Below, piece after piece: positions 23,862-34,600 of a DNA stretch of 41,079 nt (the first letter of the stretch is position 1; every line of letters begins with the position of its first letter). The notes under the pieces are model-generated. The model ran no database searches. It was not told the DNA's origin and saw only the letters and a list, made by a program, of their open reading frames with translations. Position numbers and translations under genes: made by a program. The stretch is from NCBI GenBank assembly GCA_022579005.1, contig MU401742.1, forward strand, positions 1-41,079, read 5' to 3'. The stretch is from Poronia punctata (lineage: Eukaryota; Ascomycota; Sordariomycetes; Xylariales; Xylariaceae).

Positions 23862-24771
23862 TTTGTTATTGTTTTATTTTACAACTTTCTGTTTGACAAA
23901 TGGTTTTACGCTGCTGATTTCATCCGTTGACGGTGCGATACATTACATCAAAAGTTGACTACCTTTAGCTTTCACTCGAACTTATATACCTCCTACTCGT
24001 AGGTCTAGGTACCGAAAATCCCCATTTCTAATTCAGATTAATAAGCAATCAGGACGTCTTAGAGTTTATTGACCGGGGAGATCCTTGGACCGACCGTATG
24101 GATGAGAGTTTAGAGTTTAGACTATAATCCTCTACGAGTCGGCGCAACCTTTTGAGGCGGACAGATACAAGTGCCTTGCGCGGTAACGGCATTCAGGGTG
24201 TTGTCAGCATGAAATGTCCCCGTCGGTAAGATACCTACTATCTAATGGCATAAGTTCTAAATGCTTACTTTATCTTATTTTCCGATGGATGTCACAAGTA
24301 AGAAAAAGAAGGATGCCGTGCCGTTACTAGTCCGCTTCTTCCCGAACTAGATGCCGTCACTAAACCGAAAGGGTGGGGAGAACAAGAGATATAGCGGGGT
24401 TCATGGTGGGGGGATTTCGCATTTGTCATCTCGTAAGAAAGAATCCCCAAACCTAATTGTCCAGTAAGAAACGTTGGGGGATCTTGCACTCGCACGCAAT
24501 TGATGGAACTTGCGAGTTATAGATCGAGATGGATATTTGGAGTAGGTAGATACCTTAGTCAGTAGAGATGTATGTGGGGAAGCTTTCCAACCAAGAACCT
24601 CATCCTTCCCCTCCCGTTTTAGGTCCGTGTCGCGATATTTCAGGACTCACTCGGTCACTCACTCACTCTGTCGACTATAATTCGAACTATTTACATAATT
24701 GACTGTTACCAACAAAATTGACACCTCCTATTCCTCATCCCCATCAAAACTAGGTGCACTTGTGTGGAGAA
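23862..24771. promoter_or_regulatory. Shared divergent promoter region
   Basis: This 0.9-kb region lies between the start codons of the MDR reductase (-) and the Gfo/Idh protein (+), so it must hold both promoters and could co-regulate them. It contains TACTCGTA at 23994 and a related tacgagt at 24133. No TATA box or known operator can be assigned with confidence. Confidence 0.5.
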
Positions 24772-26068
24772 ATGGCCCCTATCCGAATCGGCTTCATCGG
24801 CCTATCCAAGACAGGATGGGGCGTACAAGCCCATCTACCCTACCTCAAGAAACAGACGGACAAGTTTCAAATCGTAGCAATCCAGAATAGTTCGGTGGAA
24901 AGTTCGCGCGAGGCGATCAAATTACACGGACTGGCAGAATCGACCAAGGCGTATGGGAGTCCTGAAGGTTTGTTTTCTTCCTTTCTTTCTTTCTTTCTTT
25001 TTCTTTCCTTTCATTCATTCATTCTTCTTTCTTTTCTTCCATTTCCTTTTACTAACCAAGAGGTGGGGGGAAAAAACTAGAAATTGCCAACGACCCCGAA
25101 ATAGACCTCGTAGTCGTCTCCGTCCGCGTAGACAGACACAAAATCGCCGCGGCGCCCTCCCTCCTGGCGGGAAAAGACGTGTTCGTCGAATGGCCGCTCG
25201 GCAGATCCCTTTCCGACGCCGAAGAGATCCTCTCCCTCGCGCGAAAGGGCGGGAGCGAAAAGACGGTCGTGGGGTTACAGGCGCGTCAAGCACCGATTAT
25301 CAAAACGATTCGGGGATTCATCCAAGAGGGCAAATTGGGGGATGTTTTGAGTTCGACGTGGATGGCGAATTCGCCTATGGGGGGCGCGGTTGCGACGGAC
25401 AGGTTCAGGTATTTGGTCGATAAAGGGGTTGGGGGGAACTTGTATACTATCAGTGCGGGGCATTCGCTGGATTATGTGCAGCAGGGTAAGTCTTTTTTCT
25501 TTTTTTGCTTTCTTTTCTCTTTTTCCTGCGTGTGTGTACGTTTACTGATATAATATACTGGACAGCCCTCGGCTCAACATTCACATCCGCAACCGCCCTC
25601 CTAGCCAACCGTCGTCCCACCGTAAAACTCACAGGGTCCAACGACGAGATCCTAACAGAATCCCATCCCAAAACCGCCGACGATACGATCTTCATCCAGG
25701 GAACCGTCGGGGAATCATCCATCCCCGTGCTCTTCTCCCTGCAAGGCGGACCACAGTTTAAAGGTACCGCCGGGCTAGATTGGAGGATCCTAGGCACCAA
25801 GGGAGAATTGCGGATAACTTCTTCCGGACCATTACTTTCCATTGGATCGCCGGATCAGAAAGTCGAGTTTCATGATTTGGAAAAGGACGAGGTTGTCACC
25901 GTGGAGGTGGAAAAGGACGGGTTTGATGAGGAGTTGCCGCTGCCGGCTAGGAATGTGGCGAGGATTTATGAGGGGATTGCGGGTGTGGAAGGGAGGAGGG
26001 AGTTTTTGTGTTCGTTTGAGGATGCGGTTGAGAGACATCGGTTTTTGGACGGGTTGGATAAGAAATGA
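24772..26068 (+). CDS. Gfo/Idh/MocA-family oxidoreductase, Gal80-like
   Basis: Three exons, 24772-24967, 25081-25485 and 25566-26068, give 367 residues. Introns of 113 nt (very pyrimidine-rich, branch site actaac at 25051) and 80 nt, both phase 1, have GT...AG ends. The N-terminal Rossmann fold starts RIGFIGLSKTGWG (5-17), a looser version of GxGxxG. The usual catalytic EKP motif is EWP here (102-104, VFVEWPLG), as in fungal Gal80-type proteins, which bind NAD(P) but act as transcriptional co-repressors in yeast. The C-terminal half (YVQQALGSTFTSATALLANRR onward) is the alpha/beta domain typical of the family. It may be an enzyme or a nucleotide-sensing regulator; the sequence alone does not decide. 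The start is the ATG directly before the Rossmann strand. Intact. Confidence 0.9.
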
Positions 26069-28219
26069 ATAATAAGAAAAGGAAGGGAATTGGGGAATGG
26101 AGTGAGAGAGGGATAAAAATTCGAAAATGGACAAGTAAGCGGATGAGTGAGTGGATAAGGTAAGTACGTAGTGAGTGAGTGAGTGGACGGATGAGTGGTG
26201 AGAGTGAGATAAGAACAAAACCTAAACACTATCATTTAGTCCAGCTCATGGTGACGACTTGGTATCCTACATTAAAGTTATATATAAGGTATAAAAAGTA
26301 TCAAAACACACATCTATTGTAGATTGAAAACGCGTGCTTTAATCCCGATACCATCAAATCACCTTGGTTAGTCATCCCTAAAAATAGGCATTATGGCCAT
26401 GAAATAAGTAATCAGTGCTTTACCTACTGTCCATATGCGTACAAGTCATATCATACTTGTTAAATAAAACAAAGATGTACTAGAGCTAATTGTTTACTAA
26501 GATCTCTACTCGTAGAGGCCTTTTCCCCCTCATCTGTAAGATTGCAAAGGTAGATGAACAGACAAGCCGTTTTCTCCTATCCTTTCATAAGAGTCCGACC
26601 CGAGTAAAGCCGAGGCGACAATTTTAAACACACTGCTTCTAGATAGCTCCAGTTTTCCGCCCAAGTATTCAACCTAGGTACTCGTACCTTGGATAATGTT
26701 CCGGTAGACCACTTCTGCAGCTAGTCACTTAGTCTAGAGACATTGCCGGTGACCAAAGTTTAGGTTCGGTGTTTGAAGCTTGTTTAATACCAATTCGCTC
26801 CGCTCCGCTCTGCCTTGATTACGAGTAGGTCCGGCAATTCTCTTTTACATACCTAACCTAGTATTAAACCTTCCTTTTCTGTCTTCATTTTCACCTTATC
26901 AATGAATCTTGTTTCTTATTAACGCACTTTTATTTCGACCACTGGATACGGTACTTGTGTAAATATAATATCAACATACATAGGTATGTACGTAGGATCA
27001 GAATATACGTAAAGTTGTTCTTGCTCAAAAGAAATTGTGGAATTATAGTCATCATCATGTTGCATCTTTCCAGCATATCCTATCTAAGTAAGTAGTCTAT
27101 CTGATTATCAAACATACCTAATGACGAAACTACTCAATCGCGTACATAGTAGAGTGGCATTCGAAATAAGTACCATGCATGTATCGTAGTACCTAGCAAA
27201 GTGCAAACGAACCCTTTCTTCAACAGACAAACCTGGCAACCTTGCAGAAACCGGATCCACATACCATGTTAGACAGATTTAGGCAAATGATCGACAAGGG
27301 GAACTTTCCAGCTGGTCAGTTGCCGGCTTGTGTTGATCCGATACCCCTTTTAATAATAAATCAACATATATAATTACTTAGTATTTGTACCACCATGTCA
27401 AAGGAGGATTTATCTAGGCCGATAAAGTTTTGAGGGAAAAGGGAAAAAAAAAGAAGTCAAGTGTAAGGTCAACAAGCATCATCAAGTGAAAAAGAAAAAA
27501 AAAACACCAGGGTGGAAAACTCGGCTTAGGTACAGTAACGGCGCCGGCCTCGGCCCGCGCCGCTCCTAGCTTGGCAGTTGTTCTACCGTGCATCTACAAG
27601 TATCTATTTATCTAGACTAACCTTTGCTCCCTCCCGTATTCGAATGTAGATCTTTTCAATTTTCCTTATCTTCATATTGACTCGTAGATATCGTATATAG
27701 ACCTGCCCTGGATCAAGATTTTCACAAGTATAGCTACTTACCTATATACCTATTGGTATGTGCGTCAAGTTTGACGTCGGTCGATATGTATGTACTGTAG
27801 ACCGTGGGGTCGGGGGAGTCTTCTTCGCATTCAGCTAGACTAACCTATGTAGACACAACAATCTCACGATAACAACAAGACTACCGCTATGGATTAAGCA
27901 TCCTTTACTTTTCACCCCAAAGGAAGATTATGGTACGACGTCGGTGGATACTTTCAGCTTGTGTCGTCATTGGGGGGGGGGGGAGGTGGCGGGATAGGTA
28001 CGGTACCTACTAAGTAGATATGAATGTATCGTAACTCGTAGATATAGAAATAGAAGATCATATCCATGTGTAGTTAGGTTACCTAGCTATTCTCGCTTCC
28101 GTCGTGGAGAACTGAGACACAACCAAAAGTGTGACGATGATCCTACTGAGTGGAAAAGGCGGCATACCTATGAGTAGGTAGTTTGAAAGCCCATGGTAAG
28201 AAATACATACACGTACACG

Positions 28220-28257
<38 letters not shown>

Positions 28258-28372
28258 TCATCGCAAGGTACGTAGTTCAGAATAAAATCAAGTCAAAGAT
28301 CCAAACCACCAACCACCACCAACACAACAACCCTCTACAAAGCAAAATCCAACAAACCAAAAAACATCAAAA
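26069..28372. other. 2.3-kb intergenic region with HAD-gene leader
   Basis: No gene or RNA is seen. It holds TACTCGTA/TACGAGTA copies at 26507, 26679 and 26820, a run of 12 G at 27972-27983 and a TA microsatellite at 28225-28253. Positions 28300-28372 are strikingly C/A-rich (ccaaccaccaccaacacaac), as often seen in untranslated leaders just before fungal start codons. Confidence 0.55.
28225..28253. repeat. (TA)n microsatellite
   Basis: About 13-14 TA units, 120 bp upstream of the HAD-hydrolase start codon. Confidence 0.9.
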
Positions 28373-29104
28373 ATGCAAATCGCAACCCCCCCTCCGGCCG
28401 CAATAATCTTCGACCTAGGCGAAGTGGTATTCTCCTGGTCATCCTCAACAACCCCTAAACTCCCCAAGCCCATCCTCCGCTCGATAATGAAATCCGCCAC
28501 GTGGGCAACGTACGAGCGCGGACAAATAACGCGCCAGCACTGTTTCGAGCTCGTCGCCCGTCAATTATCCGTCTCCGTCGAAGACGTCTCCCTATCGTTT
28601 GCGCAGGTCCGACAGACCCTAAACGTCAACCCTGGTGTCTTATCCTTTCTACAAGATATGAAGAAACAGCAGAAACAGAAGAACAAAAATAAAACAAAGA
28701 TATACGCCATGTCCAACATCGGGCGCGAAGATTTCGCCGATATTGCCCAATCCATGGACTGGACACTTTTCCAACACGTCTTCACTTCTGCCGAGGCCGG
28801 GGCGAGAAAACCCGATTCGGCCAGTTATGAATACGTCCTGAAAGAGATTGGTCTGCAGGGGAAGGGGATGGGGGATGTGGTGTTTATCGATGATAAGGAG
28901 GTGAATGTTAGGGCTGCGGAGGAGGTGGGGATTAAGGGGTTGGTTTTTGGGGACGAGACGGTGGATATTTTGAGGTCCATGGTTGAAGGACGAGGGGATG
29001 TCGATGATGTTGATGAGGAGAACAAGGAGGGTTGGTGGAATCAGAGTGAGAGTGAGAGTCATTTGTTTCAGACGACAAGGGGGAGGGAGATTCGGTCGCA
29101 GTGA
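28373..29104 (+). CDS. HAD-superfamily hydrolase
   Basis: Single exon, 243 residues. HAD motif I is IIFDLGEVV with the nucleophile Asp14; the second Asp of DxD is replaced by Gly16, a variant also seen in YihX-type phosphatases. Motif II is YAMSNIG (Ser114), the motif III lysine is in GARKPDSA (Lys146), and motif IV is VVFIDDKEVN (Asp173/174). Between them, SATWATYERGQITRQHCFEL and AFxxxR-like helices resemble the cap of the fungal HAD proteins related to AstC-type sesquiterpene cyclases and their partner phosphatases. Only the HAD unit is present, without a DxDTT cyclase motif. A lysine/glutamine-rich insert (97-109) interrupts the helix before motif II, and the tail after 200 is acidic and unconserved. 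The start is supported by a C/A-rich leader. Likely a phosphatase; substrate unknown. Confidence 0.9.
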   Translation: MQIATPPPAAIIFDLGEVVFSWSSSTTPKLPKPILRSIMKSATWATYERGQITRQHCFELVARQLSVSVEDVSLSFAQVRQTLNVNPGVLSFLQDMKKQQKQKNKNKTKIYAMSNIGREDFADIAQSMDWTLFQHVFTSAEAGARKPDSASYEYVLKEIGLQGKGMGDVVFIDDKEVNVRAAEEVGIKGLVFGDETVDILRSMVEGRGDVDDVDEENKEGWWNQSESESHLFQTTRGREIRSQ

Positions 29105-29124
29105 TGGTTCTGTGTATATCAGGG

Positions 29125-29147
29125 TAGGATAGGATAGGATAGGATAG
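29125..29147. repeat. (AGGAT)n repeat
   Basis: About 4.5 pentanucleotide units just after the HAD gene stop codon, probably within its 3' untranslated region. Confidence 0.85.
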
Positions 29148-30470
29148 AATAAGACTTGGACAAAGCGATTTTTATACTTCACTCGGTTGTTTCTCAGGAA
29201 ATACGCGACGCCTTTGATGCCCTTGACGGCCCTGGAATGAAGATGTAGTAACCTCTACTCGTTTTACAAGTGCTATGGTTGTCTTCGAGGGACGACTTTC
29301 ATGATGCGTATAGCCAAGAATCTAGTCTTAGCAGACACGCAAGTATAGAAAGTCGTCAAGCTGTTGTTGAAAAGAATTTATTGTTCTTGGAACTCGTGAC
29401 ATCTGATCTGACTACTACGACATTAACAACACGATACATGCAGTAAGTACGTCAGCCAAATCAGAACACGCAAGCCACGACGAATAAGACAAACCTTCCC
29501 CGCAGTGTGACAGACGCTTCTTTCTGATCGGTAGCCTGAATTCGACTGCCAGAACCCCGCGTTCCAATCGTAGGCAACGTTCGGTTATGTATGTACTCCT
29601 GTCAATAATGGTAAATCTCCGGATCTCATTGTGTCACTGTATCATTTATCGACGTCCAGGTACCAAACCCAAGTCTTCCATCGTTGCAGAAATCCGAACC
29701 AAAAGAAAAAGCATCAAAGGGAGGGGCATCTCGATCTTGCAAAGAATTGACATGTTACACATGTATTCCAAACTCCACTCCTCTTCCACCTTTTGTCGCT
29801 GCTTTGGTTCTCCCGCGACATGCGATCGGTACTATGCAACAGGAGGCGCCACATGGCCAATTGTTATGGACTCTGCACAGGTGAGGGGGAGAAAGGGTAA
29901 GATAGAAGGAGAAAGCATCGTATGAATCAAACCTGGACGTCACTGCGGAGTGCCGATGCAGTTCCTTTCCCAAAAACATCTAATGGCACAACGTGGGGCC
30001 TATATGCTTAGGGGATCGGATGGGAATATCTGGACAAACTGTCGACAAGGGTGTCGCATGAAAATCGGAAAAGGAGGGGGTCGGTTGTGCCTCCTTTCTT
30101 TTACTTTGCTTCTCATTTCGTCCATCTCGCTGATGCTCTTCAGCTCTTTAATGGATCGTACGATGAATAGGCTCGTCTTTTCTCGCGAAAGGAAACGTGG
30201 GGAAGTGAGCGGCATCTTTGCAGTGGTTGTTTGCACCGCTTCACCCAAGGAAAGAGGAGAATATAGCACGGCTCCAAAGGGCACTATTGAATGTGTTGAT
30301 GCCTTGGTTTCTCCACCACATAATCAACCTCCTCCTTGCATCCATCTTTCTCCCTGTCCTGTCACGACCTGTGATGAAACCGATACTTTTTTTTTTCAGC
30401 TAGGTTAGTCATGCTCTAGCCGCGGGAGGTGCCGAATCCGTACGTCGCCTTCTTAGTCAAGCTGTAGGCC

Positions 30471-30506
30471 CCGTAGCAAGACCCGTAGCAAGACCCGTAG
30501 CAATGG
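30471..30506. repeat. 12-bp tandem repeat, three units
   Basis: The unit ccgtagcaagac occurs twice exactly and a third time as ccgtagcaatgg. Function unknown. Confidence 0.85.
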
Positions 30507-31649
30507 AGCAGACAACCCACAAGACCCCGTTCTTTTGCGAAAATGGCTCGAATTAGGTCAAAGAGCCAAGCTGGGTCGAACCACAGATTGGCCTAAATAG
30601 GGTCGAGGACCCTGTGAATGAAGGTTTGCATACAGCTGAGCTGCGAGGCGCCCCATCTTTTGCCATTGATGTTACGAAGGAAATACCAGGCAGCGTAACG
30701 CCGTCTTTAAGCGTAGGAACCAGTCGTTTTGAAGTGGTCCAAACCTACTCGTAAGTAATCGTGACCTCCTAATGTAGGTACTTGCATAATCGAGATCACA
30801 GGTGATTCAACTCATCGTGGGCAGCTGGTGAACGGGTGGTAAGGTCTCCGACAGCAATAGTGCACAGACCAAACAAGATGAGGTCGGGTAGAAAACACCT
30901 GTCGAGAGGTGTTACGGCATCCCCGCACTAGGCGGATTCGTCGCATCCCGAATGCAACGCCGGCTTTCCGGTTTCTTCGACCGCCAAACGTAGAGTAACA
31001 TGAGGGGCCAGTCAGACGCCCCCATGATTCGAATGCATTCTACGTAAATGCATAGGAACCAATAGCACAACATATGATTAAAAGAGGCCTGGCCAAACGA
31101 TTAGTACCCTCAATGTTTTCAGCTGGCCACGGGAATCCAATGCATATGAAGCTAAGACCGGCCTATCCATTTATTGGAGTCTTCCTTTCTTCTGATGAAT
31201 CGATAGGCTTGAAATGATGGGAGACAGATACGGCGCCTCCCACACGTCGAGCGGGGTCGCGGTTCACGGCGGGGGAATACTCTTCTCGGGAACCGGGTCA
31301 AGCCAACCCGGCCATACCACGGTCCACGGCTACGGCGGCGACGCCATGGCATGCCAGCCGGGTGCTGCGCGCTGCTTGATTTGACCAGTCAACATGCATT
31401 TGCGCCCGTCGACATGCATGTTTGTCTATGACCACCTGACGTCGGTAGATCCTTGGGCAACTTCGAGCAGGATGAGGAACACGGCTTTGCGCTCGATGTG
31501 TTGTTGAGACCCGAGGATATCCCAACACATAATAAAGCCCAGAGAAGGCCCAAAAGGCGGATTTCAAGTTCCACCACAATCGATCCGAGTCCCAGTTTGG
31601 TTCAACTTCAAACACCTGTATCGGAAAAAAAAAAAATCGGGACATAATA

Positions 31650-34600
31650 ATGGCGGGCGTTCTGGACTCCTTTCTCCATGGGGCCCAGCGTGGTCTTGTC
31701 ATGAGGCCTATTTTCGGCGAAATCTTGACCATCTGGTTCAAGGATTACGAACAGTCAACGCACGATGCTATAGTCGATACCGTTCAGAGGCTAGACAGGG
31801 AGATAAAGGAAAAGCATTCGGAAGACTCTGCTTTTGTCGCTGCATTCGCTCCTTCGCTTTGGGGCAAATGGTACGACCGCGATATCCCCATTTCGACCAA
31901 GGTCCTCGACGGAGGCTACAACTTTCAAAATACTGGCGGTGATGCCCTGATCTACATCAAATCGCCGGATCATGCCACGGCAACCGAGCTTTCCGAGTTC
32001 GTCCGCGGCCGACTAGGTCCAGTCACCGATAAGATAGACCACCTCCCGGTCGGGAAGCGCCGTGACGGCCGTGTCCTCGGAGGCCGTTATGTCGATCACA
32101 TCAGCAATCCAAACGACCCGATTAGCTTGTCCGAAGACATCTTGTTGCCTGGGCCCGGAGTCGAACGTGGCGCCACCTTTGGCTTCACCCAACAGTTCGT
32201 TTTCGACTGGCCCGACATTTCCACCCAGTCCGGTAGCACTTTGGATGCCGTCATCGGGCGTAGGCCGGATGGAGAGATCATCTCCCAGCAGGTCTTCCAG
32301 GGAGCAAACTCCCATATTCGTCGAGCACACACGCTAGATCACAACCTCGACCAGCGAAAACTACTGCGCCAGGCTCTCCCGTACGGCGACTCCAAGGGAC
32401 ATGCCAGCCGTGAAGCGGGTCTCATGTTCGTGGCCTTCTGTAACGAGCAGCAGCGGTTCGAGGACATTCTCCAGAACATGATCGGAGACCGCAACGAGAG
32501 GCCTGCCGACCGCCTCCTGGACTTGGTTCAGGGCACTGGCGGTAGTTATTGGTATATTCCCTCGGCTACCGAACTGGGCGTCTCGGGCGTCAGGAACGGA
32601 GACGACACATACGAGGATCCTCATTGGCGGGTCCGCAGTCCCAACAATTACATGTTCTATAACTCACAGGACTACATGCACACCATGTCGGAGAAGAAGT
32701 ACATCGACAAGGAGGACACACCCAGTGTGCGCGTCCTGAGCCTACTGTCGAGGACCTTCAACCACTGGAGAGACGGTTGGATGACGACGGAGCACTTTCC
32801 ACGCTTGCCGCATCTGAAAGAAGTGCTCGCCAAGGAGAACAGGACCGTGCCGGAGCCGATCCTCGAGCGCAAGGGACTTGCCAACATGGTCACTCTCGCT
32901 GATCTTCTCTCATCGCCAGATTCCCCCATCGCCAAAAAGACAGGGTTGACCCGGATTGCCGCCAAGGAGCTCATCGTTGGCGCCATCCCCGACTTCACTT
33001 TGGGTAGAGGAAAAGAGGTTGTGCCGTACTTGACCGATGACGAGACTATGGCCGCATATATGAAGGCCAGTCTCAACGAATGGGCGGCCATGGGCCACGT
33101 CGTGCCCAATATGCAGACCGTCGTCGACAATGGCGTGGCCGGCATGGTCCACAAGCTAGATGCCCTAGCGAGGGAGGCAAGCGAGAAAAAGGAGGCTGAT
33201 AAAGCATCATTCTACATCTCTGCCAGAGACTCCTTCGTGGGCATCCAAGGCTACCTCCGGAACTGGTCTAAGATCGCCAGTAATGCCAGCGAGAAGGTCG
33301 CCGACAAAGCGGACAAGGAAAACATGCAGGACGTTGCGAAGCGTATGGAGCGCCTAGCAGACCACCCCCCTTCTAGTTTCCAGGATGCTGTTCAGCTCAT
33401 TTTCACATTGCACTGCTGTCTTCACCTGGTAGGCGAGCTGACGGCAGTTGGTCGAATCGACCAGGTCCTCTGGCCCTTCCTCGAGCGTTACCCCATTCCA
33501 GACGAGCTTGCCCAGGAAATAATCGACTGTTTGTGGATCAAGATTGGCGAGAATGCATTTGTCAACCGCGCTTTCATATACGATTATAGGACGTATGGCA
33601 CGACATCCATCAACGGCGTGGGCGGTAACTTCCCTCAGGGTGGCGGTAGTAAGTGGTCCTCTAGATCTTCCCCCCCCCCCCCCCCTCTCGGATTCCTTGT
33701 AATCACATTTCGAGATAGGAAAGGCTAATACTCGATACTTGCAGTCAACCAGTGGGTACAGCAGATCACTGTTGGTGGATATAAGGCCACCGATGATGAG
33801 GTGCCCGAGAGTGGCGCCAACAAGGTCACGCTTTTGTGCTTGAAGGCAGCACGTCGTATCCCGGTCAACGCGCCCAGCTTGTCCCTGCGGTTGCACAAGG
33901 ATATGCCTGATGTATACATTCAAGAAGCGGCCAAGTCGCTACTGGCTGGCGGAGCTCACCCCGTCCTGTACAACGACGACAGACTATGCGAGGGTCTCTA
34001 TAACGCCGGAGCGACTGTCACTAAAAAGGTAAGTTCACAAATCCTCTTCGAACATCTGATGGACTGCGCGCATGGTTTTCACCTCCAGTCGCCGACCTGG
34101 GACCAAACACCTCTCCTGCATCGCTACACTAGACCTTGCCGTTGCTAACTCACGTCTTCGCAGTGGTCCCGTGACTATTCGGCCGACGGGTGTTATGAGC
34201 CCATGTTTACAGGAGCTTCGGAATTCGTCTTTGGCAACGTCACTCCCATGCTAGCCCTAGAGCAGGCCCTCAACCAGGGTGCGACCTATGGCTCCGCAGG
34301 GCCGGTATACCTGCGCGGTCTGAAGCAGACATGGCGGTCTTCTCCCGTCTTTGAGATCAAATCTTTTGAAAAACTACAGGAAATTTTCCTCGAGCAGCTC
34401 AGGTGGGGTATCATCTCGGCTTACAGTTTCATCCTCAACAACTACGGAAACCTGGAGGACATATGCCCCTCGCCGCTGCTTTCCGCCGTGCTCGACGGTT
34501 GCGTCGAGTCGGGCCGTGATCTAACGTCGGGCGGGACAAAATTTCATATTGGTACGTGTCCTCATGTTCAGGGAATGGCTGCTAGTCGTTCAACGAGTGC

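Larger units (their letters stand above)
29105..31649. other. 2.5-kb intergenic region upstream of the DyP-GRE gene
   Basis: No recognised gene. It includes a GGATA pentanucleotide repeat (29125-29147), a 12-bp tandem repeat (30471-30506) and one TACTCGTA (30746). An unrecognised open frame of about 150 codons (29956-30408, +) has one hydrophobic stretch but no family features. The last few hundred bases must contain the promoter of the fusion gene. Confidence 0.5.

Noticed and set aside
29956..30408. About 150-codon + strand frame with one hydrophobic segment
   Set aside because: No family resemblance, and an equally open antisense frame overlaps it; not enough support for a gene.
31298..31741. 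147-codon minus-strand frame over the start of the fusion gene
   Set aside because: Antisense shadow overlapping the DyP start; no motifs.
31650..33728. Reading exon 1 of the fusion gene as a separate DyP gene ending at 33728
   Set aside because: The frame after 33648 runs through a GTAAGT donor and a poly(C) intron into unconserved residues. Splicing to 33745 restores the conserved GGNFPQGGG-INQW glycyl radical sequence in frame.
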